Shown: positions 43,678-53,180 of the stretch, in pieces
How positions within the stretch are numbered: position 1 is the first letter of the stretch
How the letters are laid out: each line of letters begins with the position of its first letter
Assembly: GCA_018268755.1 (NCBI GenBank)
Contig: JAFDVW010000009.1
Span: forward strand, 186,001 to 250,000
Reading direction: 5' to 3'
DNA length: 64,000 nucleotides
From: Acidobacteriota bacterium
GTDB lineage: Bacteria; Acidobacteriota; Terriglobia; Terriglobales; Acidobacteriaceae
The notes under the pieces: generated by a model
What the model saw: only the letters and a program-made list of their open reading frames with translations
Databases searched by the model: none
What the model was told of the DNA's origin: nothing
Translations under genes and position numbers: made by a program

Positions 43678-44997
43678 TTGAGTCAAGGAAAGACCGCAGT
43701 CATCGTCGGCGCCCAGTGGGGCGATGAGGGCAAAGGCAAGATTGTCGATGTCCTCTCAGAAAAGTTCTCGATTGTGGCCCGTTATGCCGGGGGCCATAAT
43801 GCCGGCCATACCGTCATCATCAAGGGCAAGAAATTTATCTTGCAGCTGGTGCCCTGCGGGGTCCTGCGAGAGGGCTGCTCCAGCGTGATCGGCAACGGGG
43901 TCGTGCTCGATCCCATGGCCTTCCTCAAGGAGGTGGGCACGCTGCGCGAGGCGGGCGTTACAGTCGATGGCAACCTTTTTGTCAGCAATCGCGCCCATGT
44001 CATTCTGCCCTACCACCGCATGATGGAGCTGGGCTCGGAGAACGCTCCCGGGCGGGTGAAAATTGGCACGACCTCCCGTGGCATCGGGCCGACCTATGAG
44101 GACAAGATGGGCCGCCGGGGCCTGCGCGTGGCCGACCTGCTCGACTTGAAGCTGCTGCGCACCCACATTGAGAACGCCTGCCGCGAGAAGAACATGATCG
44201 CGCATGCCCTGTTCAATTCCGACCCGCTCGATCCCGACAAGATGTATCAGGACTACGCCGAAGTTTCCGGCAAGATCGCACCCTTTGTCCGCGATACCGG
44301 CGCATTCCTGAACCGGGCGCTAAAAGAGGGCAAGTCGGTGGTGTTCGAAGGCGCACAGGGCACGATGCTCGACATCGACCACGGCACTTATCCGTTTGTG
44401 ACTTCTTCCAGCGCCACCTCCGGCGGAGCGGCCATCGGCACCGGCGTGGCCCCCAATGCGATCCGTACCGTGATTGGCGTAACCAAGGCCTATTGCACGC
44501 GGGTTGGCGGCGGCCCCTTCCCCACCGAGATCCTCGATGATGCGGGCGAGCAATTGCGCGCCCGCGGCAACGAGTACGGCGCCGTTACCGGCCGCCCGCG
44601 CCGCTGCGGATGGATTGACCTGCCCCTGCTGCGCTACTCAGGCACGCTGAATGGCGTTTCCTGGTGGGTAGTCACCAAGATGGATGTGCTCGACGAACTG
44701 GCCGAGATCCCGGTCTGCGTGGGCTACAAAATCGACGGAAAAACCACCGACGAAATCCCCGCGCACTCCTGTGGCTACGACCAAATCGAGCCCATTTATC
44801 ACAAGCTGCCAGGCTGGCGCACCTCCACCGAGGGCATTACCTCGGTCGAGAAGCTGCCTCAGGCGGCCCGCGACTACCTCAAATTCCTGGAGGCGGAGAC
44901 CGGGGCCCGTATCGGGATGGTTTCCACCGGGCCCGGACGAGAGCAGACAATGTTTGTCGAAGCGTTCGCCAAGGAATTAAAATCGCTGACAGACTAG
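43678..44997 (+). CDS. purA: Adenylosuccinate synthase
   Basis: A 439-residue enzyme that makes adenylosuccinate from IMP, Asp and GTP, the first step of AMP synthesis. GAQWGDEGKGKIVD (residues 11-24) is the GTP-binding loop and GTTSRGIGPTYEDK is a conserved catalytic region. I use the TTG at 43678, which has GGAG about 9 bp upstream and a length close to the bacterial norm of about 430. The reading is open further upstream but that extension does not look like PurA. A strong promoter lies about 130 bp upstream. Confidence 0.94.
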   Translation: MSQGKTAVIVGAQWGDEGKGKIVDVLSEKFSIVARYAGGHNAGHTVIIKGKKFILQLVPCGVLREGCSSVIGNGVVLDPMAFLKEVGTLREAGVTVDGNLFVSNRAHVILPYHRMMELGSENAPGRVKIGTTSRGIGPTYEDKMGRRGLRVADLLDLKLLRTHIENACREKNMIAHALFNSDPLDPDKMYQDYAEVSGKIAPFVRDTGAFLNRALKEGKSVVFEGAQGTMLDIDHGTYPFVTSSSATSGGAAIGTGVAPNAIRTVIGVTKAYCTRVGGGPFPTEILDDAGEQLRARGNEYGAVTGRPRRCGWIDLPLLRYSGTLNGVSWWVVTKMDVLDELAEIPVCVGYKIDGKTTDEIPAHSCGYDQIEPIYHKLPGWRTSTEGITSVEKLPQAARDYLKFLEAETGARIGMVSTGPGREQTMFVEAFAKELKSLTD

Positions 44998-45032
44998 GCT
45001 GTTAGACACCTGCACAAGGGAGCTGCTGAGCG

Positions 45033-45320
45033 ATGGTCGTGTTGGCTGTGACGTGGATGGCGAAGGCGGGGCACGAAGCAGAAGTGGCCGCAATCTTTCA
45101 AAAACTCACCGAAGAATCCCGCAAAGAACCCGGCTGCCTGATGTATCAGGTACACCGGCACAAGACGGAACCGCGCCGCTTCTTTATCTACGAGCAGTAC
45201 AAGGACGATGCTGCTCTGGAAGCCCACCGCGCCGCCCCCCATTTCCTGCAGTATGCCCGCAAGGACTTGGCCAAAATCGGCGACCGCGTGGACGGCAACC
45301 TTTTCGAGCCGCTGGGCTGA
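45033..45320 (+). CDS. Antibiotic biosynthesis monooxygenase (ABM)-like protein
   Basis: A 95-residue ferredoxin-like dimer-forming protein of the ABM/YgiN family. The pattern EPGCLMYQVHRHKTEPRRFF, then YEQYKDDAALEAH and a C-terminal Phe-Glu-Pro is typical. Family members act as quinol or small-molecule monooxygenases without cofactors. The function here is unassigned. It lies 35 bp after purA and could be co-transcribed with it, and it converges on the tautomerase gene with a hairpin between them. Confidence 0.8.
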   Translation: MVVLAVTWMAKAGHEAEVAAIFQKLTEESRKEPGCLMYQVHRHKTEPRRFFIYEQYKDDAALEAHRAAPHFLQYARKDLAKIGDRVDGNLFEPLG

Positions 45321-45325
45321 AAACT

Positions 45326-45351
45326 GCGCGCGGGCCAGGTTGCCCGCGCGC
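45326..45351. terminator. Hairpin between converging ABM and tautomerase genes
   Basis: GCGCGCGGGC (45326-45335) pairs fully with GCCCGCGCGC (45342-45351) across a six-base loop. On the minus strand it is followed by AGTTTT, a short U-run, so it best fits termination of the sucC operon. It probably also halts plus-strand transcripts. Confidence 0.7.
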
Positions 45352-45353
45352 GC

Positions 45354-45539
45354 TTACTTGTCCGCCATCAGCACGCCGCCGGTGGCGTAGCTTTCCCGTG
45401 AAACTTCATTGATGGCGACAACGATCGCCTCCCGCTTGGCCCCGGCTTCTTCGACCAGAGCATCGGTGATGCGCTGCGCCAGCTTGCGTTTCTGCTCGAC
45501 CGTCCTGCCGGCGAGCATGGTGACTTGTACCATAGGCAT
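45354..45539 (-). CDS. 4-oxalocrotonate tautomerase family small protein
   Basis: A 61-residue protein with the 4-oxalocrotonate tautomerase pattern. Pro2 (after Met removal the catalytic Pro1) is in MPMVQVTMLAGRTVEQK, and the C-terminal GGVLMADK end fits. AGGGGG about 8 bp before the ATG is a good ribosome-binding site. It is the last gene of the sucC-sucD-ndk run. The real substrate is unknown; many family members have side activities on keto-enol tautomers. Confidence 0.88.
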   Translation of the reverse strand: MPMVQVTMLAGRTVEQKRKLAQRITDALVEEAGAKREAIVVAINEVSRESYATGGVLMADK

Positions 45540-45579
45540 AAGAATGGCCCCCTAGTTTTTCCTGCGCCTGGCCCCGGAA

Positions 45580-46002
45580 TTACTTGGCCAGTTCGTATCC
45601 GGCGAAGAAGTAGCTCAATTCGAAGCGGGCGGTGTCTTCCCCGTCCGATCCATGGATCGCGTTGAACTCGATGTTGGTGGCCCATTTCTTGCGAATGGTG
45701 CCCTCTTCCGCGTTGGCCGGGTTGGTCGCGCCCATGAGCTTGCGCAGATCGGCAATGGCATTTTCTTTTTCCAAAGCCAGGACCACGATGGGGCCGCTCG
45801 ACATGAAATCGGTCAGGGAGTTGAAAAACGGACGGCTGGCGTGCACGGCATAGAACTGCTCCGCCTGGTGCTTGGAAATCTCCAGCATCTTGATGGCGAG
45901 AATGCGAAAGCCATTGTCCTGAAATTGCTTGATGATGTCGCCGGTGGCGTTCTTTTTCACCGCGTCCGGTTTGATGATGGTAAAGGTGCGTTGCAGCGTC
46001 AT
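45580..46002 (-). CDS. ndk: Nucleoside diphosphate kinase
   Basis: A 140-residue Ndk that equalises nucleoside triphosphate pools. The phospho-accepting His117 lies in NAIHGSDG. Conserved IIKPDAV at the start and EHYxxH-like region ([12 protein letters not shown]) are present. Length matches the family. It follows sucD by 57 bp, so ATP/GTP made by succinyl-CoA ligase may be channelled to it, a link known in other bacteria. Confidence 0.95.
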   Translation of the reverse strand: MTLQRTFTIIKPDAVKKNATGDIIKQFQDNGFRILAIKMLEISKHQAEQFYAVHASRPFFNSLTDFMSSGPIVVLALEKENAIADLRKLMGATNPANAEEGTIRKKWATNIEFNAIHGSDGEDTARFELSYFFAGYELAK

Positions 46003-46059
46003 ATCAACAGTGTTCCTTCGTGGGATCTGAAGTATCGTTCGTTTGCAAAATGCTGGAAG

Positions 46060-46938
46060 CTAGACTTTGGCGCCGATGGCCGCCAGCAGCGTCTCGCCCA
46101 TGACGGCGGGAGACTTGGCCACCTTAATGCCCGCAGCTTCCATGGTCTTGATCTTCTCTTCCGCCGTGCCTTTGCCGCCGGAAATGATGGCGCCGGCATG
46201 GCCCATACGACGGCCCGGAGGCGCGGTCTGGCCGGCGATAAAGCCCACCACCGGCTTCTTCATGTTCTTCTTGATGAACTCAGCGGCGATCTCCTCCGCG
46301 TTCCCACCGATCTCGCCGATCATGATGACAGCTTCGGTCTCGGGATCGCGGTTGAACAGGTCGAGCGCGTCCACAAAGTTGGTGCCGATGATGGGATCGC
46401 CGCCGATGCCGATGGCGGTCGACTGGCCTATGCCGCGCGTGCTGAGCTGGTGCACCGCTTCGTAGGTCAGGGTGCCGGAGCGGGAAACGATGCCGATTGA
46501 GCCTTCCTTGTGAATGCGGGCGGGCATAATGCCGACCTTGCACTTCCCGGGCGAGATGATGCCCGGACAGTTCGGCCCGATCAGGCGCGAGCGGCGGGTC
46601 TGTAAGAACTCCCAGGCGCGCACCATATCGAGCGCGGGAATCCCTTCGGTAATGCAGATGATCAGCTCGACTTCCGCGTCGGCCGCTTCCATGATGGCGT
46701 CCGCGGCGCCCGGCGGTGGAACAAAGATCACGGAGGTGTTGGCGCCGGTCTTGTCGACGGCTTCCTGCACGCTGTTAAAGATCGGCCAGCCCTCGTGCGT
46801 GGTGCCGCCCTTGCCGGGGGTCACGCCACCCACTACTTTGGTCCCATACTCCGCGCAGGCCTTGGCGTGGAAGGTGCCTTCCCGTCCCGTCAGCCCCTGC
46901 ACAATCAGTTTCGTCGACTTATCTACCAGAATGCTCAT
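46060..46938 (-). CDS. sucD: Succinyl-CoA ligase alpha subunit
   Basis: A 292-residue alpha subunit of succinyl-CoA synthetase in the TCA cycle. The N-terminal CoA-binding Rossmann region starts at [14 protein letters not shown]. The active-site His is in [13 protein letters not shown] near residue 247, the residue phosphorylated in catalysis. It follows sucC by 57 bp and precedes ndk. All signature residues look intact. Confidence 0.96.
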   Translation of the reverse strand: MSILVDKSTKLIVQGLTGREGTFHAKACAEYGTKVVGGVTPGKGGTTHEGWPIFNSVQEAVDKTGANTSVIFVPPPGAADAIMEAADAEVELIICITEGIPALDMVRAWEFLQTRRSRLIGPNCPGIISPGKCKVGIMPARIHKEGSIGIVSRSGTLTYEAVHQLSTRGIGQSTAIGIGGDPIIGTNFVDALDLFNRDPETEAVIMIGEIGGNAEEIAAEFIKKNMKKPVVGFIAGQTAPPGRRMGHAGAIISGGKGTAEEKIKTMEAAGIKVAKSPAVMGETLLAAIGAKV

Positions 46939-46995
46939 GGGTTCCTTTGCCGCTCCCGGCTTCCCGCCGGCTGGATTTCTTTGCTCACCGACCGA

Positions 46996-48168
46996 CTAGC
47001 CTTTGGCTGCGGCCACGACTTTTTCCGCCGCGTCTTTCATGGTCTCCGCCACCAGGAAATTCAGCCCGGATTGCTTCAGGATTTCTCTTCCTTGCTCCAC
47101 GTTGGTGCCTTCGAGGCGCAGGACGATGGGCAGCTGGATCTTGGTCTTCCTGGCCGCTTCCACTACCCCGTTGGCCAGCGTATCCACACGCAGAATGCCG
47201 CCGAAGATATTGATCAGCACCGCCTTCACGTTCTTGTCGCTGAGCAGGATTTCGAAAGCGTGGGTGACTTGCTCGGCGTTGGCGCCACCGCCCACGTCGA
47301 GGAAGTTCGCGGGCATGCCGCCGGCGTACTTAATGATGTCCATGGTGGCCATGGCCAGACCCGCGCCGTTGACCATGCAGCCCACGTTGCCATCCAGCTT
47401 GATGTAGTTCAGGCTGTATTTCGAGGCCTCGACCTCAAGCGGATCTTCTTCCGTAATGTCGCGCAGTTCCTTGAGGTCGGGATGACGGAACATGGCGTTG
47501 TCGTCGAAGTTGATTTTGGCGTCGAGCGCGAACAGACGGCCGTCGGTACAGGTGATAAAGGGGTTGATCTCCATCAGGGAGGAATCGGTCTCTTCAAACG
47601 CCTTGTACAGCCCGGTCATGAAGCGGACGGCTTCATTGATCTGCTTCCCGCTCAGGCCGAGTTTGAAGGCCAGCTTACGCGCCTGGAAAGCGCCGAGTCC
47701 CATGCCGGGGGTAATGTACTCCTTCAGGATGGCGTCGGGGTCCTTGGCGGCGACTTCTTCGATCTCCATGCCGCCCGCCGCCGAAGCCATGAACACCGGC
47801 TTGGCTTCCGCACGATCCACCACGATGCCGAGATAAAGCTCTTTTTCGATAGGCAGGGTTTCTTCGATGAGCAGGCGGCCGACGATCTTGCCCTCGGGGC
47901 CGGTCTGGTGCGTGACCAGCTTCATGCCCAGCATTTTGGCGGCGAGATCCCCCGCCTCTTCCACCGACTTGGCAATTTTCACGCCGCCACCCTTACCGCG
48001 GCCTCCAGCGTGGATCTGGGCCTTCACCACCACTCCGGTGGCGCCCGCGGAAAACAGATTTTTCGCGGCCGCTTCCGCCTCTTCGCGGCTCTCCACCATC
48101 TCTCCGCGCGGCACAGCGACACCGTACTTCTTCAGAATCCCTTTGGCCTGATACTCATGAATTTTCAT
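46996..48168 (-). CDS. sucC: Succinyl-CoA ligase beta subunit
   Basis: A 390-residue beta subunit with an ATP-grasp domain (about 1-240; [20 protein letters not shown]) and a C-terminal CoA-ligase domain (about 245-385; [20 protein letters not shown]). [11 protein letters not shown] is the standard start. With sucD it makes ATP or GTP from succinyl-CoA. It is first in an operon sucC-sucD-ndk-tautomerase. A candidate promoter lies at 48257-48286. Confidence 0.96.
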   Translation of the reverse strand: MKIHEYQAKGILKKYGVAVPRGEMVESREEAEAAAKNLFSAGATGVVVKAQIHAGGRGKGGGVKIAKSVEEAGDLAAKMLGMKLVTHQTGPEGKIVGRLLIEETLPIEKELYLGIVVDRAEAKPVFMASAAGGMEIEEVAAKDPDAILKEYITPGMGLGAFQARKLAFKLGLSGKQINEAVRFMTGLYKAFEETDSSLMEINPFITCTDGRLFALDAKINFDDNAMFRHPDLKELRDITEEDPLEVEASKYSLNYIKLDGNVGCMVNGAGLAMATMDIIKYAGGMPANFLDVGGGANAEQVTHAFEILLSDKNVKAVLINIFGGILRVDTLANGVVEAARKTKIQLPIVLRLEGTNVEQGREILKQSGLNFLVAETMKDAAEKVVAAAKG

Positions 48169-48481
48169 AGATGGTTTTCGCTCAGCTTTGTGATCTCAAT
48201 TTTTCCGGATCGGCAGGAACGTCGTTGCGGCTTCGTACTGCGGCAGCAAACCCTTGATTTTACAGAAGGGTAGGCGAATTGGGCAAACAAAAGGACATTA
48301 AAAACCAATGAAAAATGTGTCAGAGAGTGCAACTCGCTTCCCACTAAAACCTTAAAGCGCAGAGAACGCGGTAAAACCTCGGCCAGCATTGATCTGTCTG
48401 CGATACGTCCGCGGACTGACTCCAAATTCGGGATAGCGGAGGCCGAAACCTACGCGACTTTATGATGATTCCAGGAGTCCC
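48169..48481. promoter_or_regulatory. Intergenic region upstream of sucC
   Basis: This 313-bp gap between divergent genes carries no credible gene. The sucC promoter candidate is annotated separately. I see no RNA motif here. Confidence 0.6.
48257..48286 (-). promoter_or_regulatory. sucC: Candidate sigma70 promoter of sucC
   Basis: On the minus strand TTGCCC (48286-48281) and TAAAAT (48262-48257) are separated by 18 bp. The same TTGCCC -35 appears before purA. The predicted leader is about 80 nt. Confidence 0.45.
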
Positions 48482-48715
48482 ATGAAAATAATGGCAGCGC
48501 CCGGCCAGCCGCTAGAGTCTAATTTCCGGACGGCCTTACTGTCCGGTGGGCGCGCACCCATTCGCTGGACGTTTACGGATGTGAGCCCGGAATCCTTCCG
48601 CTGGCTGGGGGAGGCCCGGCGGCCCGACGGAAAAACCTGGAAGCTGGAGGCCGGTTTCGCGCCCGCCGCCTTCGCCCTCAAATGGATTTTGGAGAAAGAA
48701 GAGGTCTGCTTATGA
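48482..48715 (+). CDS. Small protein resembling the C-terminal part of DUF1579-type domains
   Basis: A 77-residue ORF with GGAG 5 bp before the ATG. Its sequence (TFTDVSPESFRWLGEARRPDGKTWKLE) is like the last strands of DUF1579 or similar lipocalin-like proteins that are usually at least 150 residues, so it may be a trimmed remnant or a genuine short gene. Its stop overlaps the DinB start (ATGA), which argues it is translated. Function unknown. Confidence 0.55.
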   Translation: MKIMAAPGQPLESNFRTALLSGGRAPIRWTFTDVSPESFRWLGEARRPDGKTWKLEAGFAPAAFALKWILEKEEVCL

Positions 48716-49188
48716 ATCAAGAGAAATCATTGCGCGAACATCTGGTGAAATTGCTGCAAGGCGGCGAAGCGCACGCGACTTTCGAAGACGCGGTCAAAGA
48801 CTTCCCGGTCCATCTGCGGGGCAAAAAGCCGAAGGGCGCCAAGCACTCGCCCTGGGAAATCCTGGAACACCTGCGCATCGCGCAGTGGGACATCCTGGAG
48901 TTTGCCCGCAATGCCCGGCATGTCTCCCCGGATTTTCCCTCGGGTTATTGGCCGGAGAAGGCCACTCCTCCGGATGAGAGGGCGTGGAATACGAGCGTAG
49001 CCGCGTTTCGGGCTGACCTGACGGCAATGGTGGAGCTGGTCCGCGATGAGGCTACCGACCTTCACGCCCGCATCCCTCATGGCAGTGGGCAAACCATCCT
49101 GCGCCAGGCCATGCTGACGGCCGACCACAATTCGTATCATTTGGGCGAACTGGTCCTGGTGCGGCGGTTGCTGGGAGCGTGGGAGTAG
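48712..49188 (+). CDS. DinB-family protein
   Basis: A 158-residue four-helix-bundle protein of the DinB/YfiT superfamily. The metal-binding His set fits His in ILEHLRIAQWD plus HNSYH in TADHNSYHLGELVLVRR. The ATG at 48712 overlaps the upstream stop and has AGAGG 6 bp before it. Members of this family are often thiol transferases (mycothiol or bacillithiol related) or of unknown function. It forms a two-gene unit with the small protein. Confidence 0.8.
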   Translation: MNQEKSLREHLVKLLQGGEAHATFEDAVKDFPVHLRGKKPKGAKHSPWEILEHLRIAQWDILEFARNARHVSPDFPSGYWPEKATPPDERAWNTSVAAFRADLTAMVELVRDEATDLHARIPHGSGQTILRQAMLTADHNSYHLGELVLVRRLLGAWE

Positions 49189-49200
49189 GACGGCTGGGAA

Positions 49201-49267
49201 TGTGGGGCGGACACTCTTGTCCGCCATCTGTCCGCCAGAAACCGCGGGCAGGAGCGCCCGCGCCACA
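49201..49267. repeat. REP-like palindromic element
   Basis: TGTGG (49201-49205) and CCACA (49263-49267) flank two hairpins: GGCGGACA-CTCT-TGTCCGCC (8-bp perfect stem) and CGCGGGC-AGGAGC-GCCCGCG (7-bp stem). The phrase resembles short GC-rich intergenic repeats I associate with Acidobacteriota genomes. I see only this copy in the window, so repeat status is inferred. Confidence 0.55.
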
Positions 49268-49348
49268 AGATATGCCCCTACACCAGCATTGCATTGACCA
49301 TCCCACCCCAAGTCAATAAGATGGCTTGACCTGTCCGGCAGCGGACCC

Positions 49349-52294
49349 ATGATCGGCCAAACCATCTCGCACTATCGCGTTCTGGAGAAACTCGGGGGCG
49401 GAGGGATGGGTGTGGTCTTCAAGGCGGAAGACCTCAAGCTGGGCCGCTTTGTGGCCCTGAAATTCCTCCCCGATGAAGTCGCCAAGGACTCCCAGGTGCT
49501 GGCTCGCTTCCAACGCGAGGCCAAGGCCGCGTCCGCGCTCAACCATCCCAACATCTGCACCATCCACGAAATTGATGAGCACGACGGCAAAGCGTTCATT
49601 GCCATGGAGTACCTGGATGGCGTCACCCTGAGGCATCGCATCGCGGGGCGACCGCTGGAGTTGGAAATCCTGCTGGCCCTGGCCATCGAAATCGCCGACG
49701 CGCTCGACGCGGCCCATAGCCAGGGTATTGTTCACCGCGACATCAAGCCGGCCAACATCTTCGTAACCAAGCGCGGGCACAGCAAGGTCCTCGACTTCGG
49801 CCTGGCCAAGATGACGCTGGAGCGGGAATCCAGCGAAACCGCCCTGCCGACCGCAGGGGTGAGCGCGGCCCACCTGACCAGCCCCGGCACCGCCCTTGGC
49901 ACCGTTGCCTACATGTCGCCGGAGCAGGCGCGGGGCAAGGAACTCGACACCCGCACCGACCTGTTCTCCTTCGGCGCGGTGCTCTATGAGATGGCCACCG
50001 GCATGGTCCCTTTCCGCGGCGACACCTCCGCCGTGATTTTCGAGGCCATCCTGTCGCGGGCCCCGGCTTCCCCGGTGCGGCTGAATCCCGATGTGCCGGT
50101 GGAGCTGGAGCGCATCATCAATCGCGCCCTGGAAAAAGACCGCACCCTGCGTTATCAGCACGCATCGGAGATGCGGGCGGAATTGCAGCGCCTGAAGCGC
50201 GATACCGATTCCAGCCGCTCCGTGATTGCGGCCGCAGACGCTCCGCTGACGCCGGTCAGCAGTGACCGCGTGCCGGTAGCGGCGCCCACTCCGATTTCCG
50301 GTACGGCGGTTCCTGTTTCCAGTTCCTCGGCCCACACCCCGGCCGCATCGGGCAGCCAGCTTGCGGTAACCCCGAGCTCGAATCGCAGGTTGCTTCTGGC
50401 GGCTATCGCCGCTGTGGTCGCCGCCACGGTGATTGCCGGAGCATTTTTCTACACCCGCAAATCGCAGGCAATGACGGAAAAGGATTCCATCTTGCTGGCC
50501 GACTTCACCAACACCACCGGCGACGCGGTTTTCGACGGAACACTAAAACAGGCGCTGGCCGTACAGCTGGAGCAATCTCCTTATTTGAACGTCATGCCGG
50601 AATCGCGCATTCGGGAGGCGTTGCGTTACATGGGGCGCCAGAGCGACGAGCGCATCTCCCCGGATATCGCCAAGGAAATCAGCTTGCGCGAGGGTACCAA
50701 GGCTGTATTGGTTGGCTCTATCTCCAGCCTGGGCACGCACTATGTCATTGACCTGAACGCGGTCAATACGCAAACCGGAGATTCGCTGGCGCGCGAGCAG
50801 GTGGAGGCGGAGAGCAAAGAGCAGGTGCTGAAGGCGCTGGACAAGGCTGCGTCCAACCTACGGCAAAAACTGGGCGAGTCCCTGAGCTCGGTGCAGAAGT
50901 TCGCCACCCCTCTGGAGCAGGCCACTACATCCTCGCTGGATGCGCTCAAGTCGTTTTCCCTGGGGCAGGCTGAACACACAAAACTGAACGATGAAGGCGC
51001 CGTTCCCCATCTACAGCGCGCCGTCGAACTGGACCCCAACTTTGCCATGGCCTATTCGACGCTGGGCGTTGCCTACGGCAACATGGGCAAATCGAAGGAG
51101 TCGGAAGAAAACCTGGCTAAAGCCTACGATCTGAAAGACCGCGTCAGCGAGCGCGAACGGCTCTATATTTCCGCCCACTACCATTCCGAGGTGGAGGGAG
51201 ACGCTCTGGCTACCATTGCGGCGTACGAACAGTGGAAGCAGCAATATCCCCGCGACAACATTCCCTGGGACAACCTGGCGTTGCTGTATGGGGCGATGGG
51301 AAACCAGGAAAAAGCCATGGCCAGTGCTTCGGAAGCCATGCGTCTCGATCCCAAAGATCGCTTCGCTTATCAGAACCTGTCGGATTCCTATCTGCGGCAG
51401 GGACGCTTCGACGAATCCAAAGCCATCATCGAAAAGGCTCTCGCCCAAGGCATGAAGGTGCCGGCCGGGGTGCTCTCTCTGTATCAAATTGCTTACCTGC
51501 GGAACGACCAAGCAGGCCTGCAGCAAGCCTATGAAGCCGCGATCGGCACTCCCTTCGAGCCCATCGAGACCGCCCTGAAGGGCCTGGGAGAGTGTGCCAA
51601 AGGAAAAGTCAGCAGCTATCGCGGACTGATGGGGCAATCACGGCTGAAAGCGCAACAAATCGGAATCACAGAGATGATCGCGACCGCTTGGACCTTCCAG
51701 GCCACCTGCGACTTTTATTTCGTGAGTACAGAAGAGGCGAGGAAGGATGCCGCCCAGGCGGCCGCCACCGTAGTGGATCGAGGTACGCGGTCCCTGCTGG
51801 CGGGGATTTGGGCCACGCTGGGGGAAAACGAGCGCGGGGAAAAGCTGGTACAGGAGCTGGAACGCGCCTATCCCAAAGACACCCTCATTAACCAGGCATT
51901 CGCTCCCACCACACGCGCCATCCTGGCCGCCAATCGCAAGCAGCCCGCCGAAGCCATTGCCCAGATGGAAAAAGTCCGGCCCTATGAATTCGGCGGTCCT
52001 CCGAACGGCACTGGCCTTTGGCCCACTTTTGTTCGCGCTGAGGTCTACCGCCAGATGCAGGATTGGAACAAAGCGATCGCAGAGTACCAGCGTGTCCTCG
52101 ATCACCGGGGAGTAGACACGCTCAGCATCCATTTACCCTTGGCCCAATTGGGAATGGCACGGTCCTATGCGGGCCAGGGCGATGTCGCCAAGGCCCGTAC
52201 CGCCTATCAGGACTTGCTCGCCTTCTGGAAAGACGCCGATCCCAATGCGCCGTTAGTGAAACAAACAAAGGCGGAATACGCCAAATTGAAGTAG
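49349..52294 (+). CDS. Ser/Thr protein kinase with TPR-rich extracytoplasmic region
   Basis: A 981-residue signalling protein. The kinase domain (about 1-280) has the Gly-loop [29 protein letters not shown] and a SPEQARG activation-end motif. After a Pro/Ser-rich linker with a stretch of prolines, a membrane helix is at about 350-370 ([20 protein letters not shown]). The outer part starts with a FlgO-like beta segment ([20 protein letters not shown]) and is followed by several TPRs to the end. This architecture is abundant in Acidobacteriota. It stands alone. No Shine-Dalgarno is evident at the ATG. Confidence 0.92.
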   Translation: MIGQTISHYRVLEKLGGGGMGVVFKAEDLKLGRFVALKFLPDEVAKDSQVLARFQREAKAASALNHPNICTIHEIDEHDGKAFIAMEYLDGVTLRHRIAGRPLELEILLALAIEIADALDAAHSQGIVHRDIKPANIFVTKRGHSKVLDFGLAKMTLERESSETALPTAGVSAAHLTSPGTALGTVAYMSPEQARGKELDTRTDLFSFGAVLYEMATGMVPFRGDTSAVIFEAILSRAPASPVRLNPDVPVELERIINRALEKDRTLRYQHASEMRAELQRLKRDTDSSRSVIAAADAPLTPVSSDRVPVAAPTPISGTAVPVSSSSAHTPAASGSQLAVTPSSNRRLLLAAIAAVVAATVIAGAFFYTRKSQAMTEKDSILLADFTNTTGDAVFDGTLKQALAVQLEQSPYLNVMPESRIREALRYMGRQSDERISPDIAKEISLREGTKAVLVGSISSLGTHYVIDLNAVNTQTGDSLAREQVEAESKEQVLKALDKAASNLRQKLGESLSSVQKFATPLEQATTSSLDALKSFSLGQAEHTKLNDEGAVPHLQRAVELDPNFAMAYSTLGVAYGNMGKSKESEENLAKAYDLKDRVSERERLYISAHYHSEVEGDALATIAAYEQWKQQYPRDNIPWDNLALLYGAMGNQEKAMASASEAMRLDPKDRFAYQNLSDSYLRQGRFDESKAIIEKALAQGMKVPAGVLSLYQIAYLRNDQAGLQQAYEAAIGTPFEPIETALKGLGECAKGKVSSYRGLMGQSRLKAQQIGITEMIATAWTFQATCDFYFVSTEEARKDAAQAAATVVDRGTRSLLAGIWATLGENERGEKLVQELERAYPKDTLINQAFAPTTRAILAANRKQPAEAIAQMEKVRPYEFGGPPNGTGLWPTFVRAEVYRQMQDWNKAIAEYQRVLDHRGVDTLSIHLPLAQLGMARSYAGQGDVAKARTAYQDLLAFWKDADPNAPLVKQTKAEYAKLK

Positions 52295-52358
52295 CCACGC
52301 CCGGTCGCTTGCCTTCTGAGCAAGAGTCCATCTTGACCGGTATACTGGCGAAGGAGAC

Positions 52359-53141
52359 ATGCGCGCCTTTCGCCAGGTAACTCTTTTCGTTTTTCTACTC
52401 GCCGGGGCGCTGAGCGCCGAGCAGGTCTCCCAACTCAAGCCCACCGGCTACGTGAATGATTTCGCCCACGTCTTAACTCCAGCCGCATCCGCACAGATCA
52501 CGGATATTTGCCGGCAGGTAGACGACAAGGCGCACGCCCAGATCGCCCTCGTCACCATCAATACGCTTAATGGTTCCGACATCGAAAGCTTTGCCGTCGA
52601 CCTGTTCAAGCAGTGGGGCATCGGCAACAAGGCCACGGATAAAGGGGTCCTGATCCTGTATGCGATCCAAGACCGGCGGGCCCGCATTGAAGTGGGCTAT
52701 GGCCTGGAGCCGATTTTGCCGGACGGCAAAGTGGGAGGCTTCCAGCGCGAGGCGATTCCCCAAATGCGGGCCGGGGACTACAGCGGCGCGCTGCTTTTAG
52801 TGACTTCGCGAGTCGCCGACGTGATTGCGCAAGATGCGGGAGTACAGATCACAGGCTCCGTGCCGCGCCGGCCGGTCCAGACAGATGAGCCGCCCGAGAT
52901 CAAGCTGACTTTAGGGAAGATCATCGTCTTCATTGTTATTTTGTTGATTATTCTGTTCACCCCACTGCGTACCCTGCTGTTCTCCATTCTGCTTTCCAGC
53001 CTGTTCGATGGCCGGGGACGCGGTGGCTGGGGTGGTGGCAGCAGCGGCGGATGGGGTGGAGGAGGCTTCGGGGGCGGCGGCGGCTTTGGCGGATTTGGCG
53101 GCGGTAGCTCCGGCGGCGGCGGAGCCAGCAGCAGTTGGTAG
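52359..53141 (+). CDS. TPM-domain (YgcG-like) membrane protein with glycine-rich tail
   Basis: A 260-residue protein. A signal peptide (FVFLLAGALSAEQ) precedes a TPM domain at about 30-160 (YVNDFAHVLTPAASAQI, GVLILYAIQDRRARIEVGYG). One helix lies at 185-210 (VFIVILLIILFTPLRTLL), then a Gly/Ser tail. AAGGAG lies close to the ATG. This is the YgcG form, often found with LemA, which is present two genes downstream. It may act in envelope stress or membrane-protein turnover. No catalytic residue is obvious. Confidence 0.88.
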   Translation: MRAFRQVTLFVFLLAGALSAEQVSQLKPTGYVNDFAHVLTPAASAQITDICRQVDDKAHAQIALVTINTLNGSDIESFAVDLFKQWGIGNKATDKGVLILYAIQDRRARIEVGYGLEPILPDGKVGGFQREAIPQMRAGDYSGALLLVTSRVADVIAQDAGVQITGSVPRRPVQTDEPPEIKLTLGKIIVFIVILLIILFTPLRTLLFSILLSSLFDGRGRGGWGGGSSGGWGGGGFGGGGGFGGFGGGSSGGGGASSSW

Positions 53142-53180
53142 AACGCAAGATGACGGGAATTTTATGGATGGTGGAAAACC

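Noticed and set aside
46795-48273. 492-codon plus-strand frame across sucC and sucD
   Set aside because: Antisense to two highly conserved TCA-cycle genes, with no domain likeness.
52333-52347. TTGACC and TATACT before the TPM gene
   Set aside because: The boxes are only a few bases apart, far from the needed 16-18 bp spacing.
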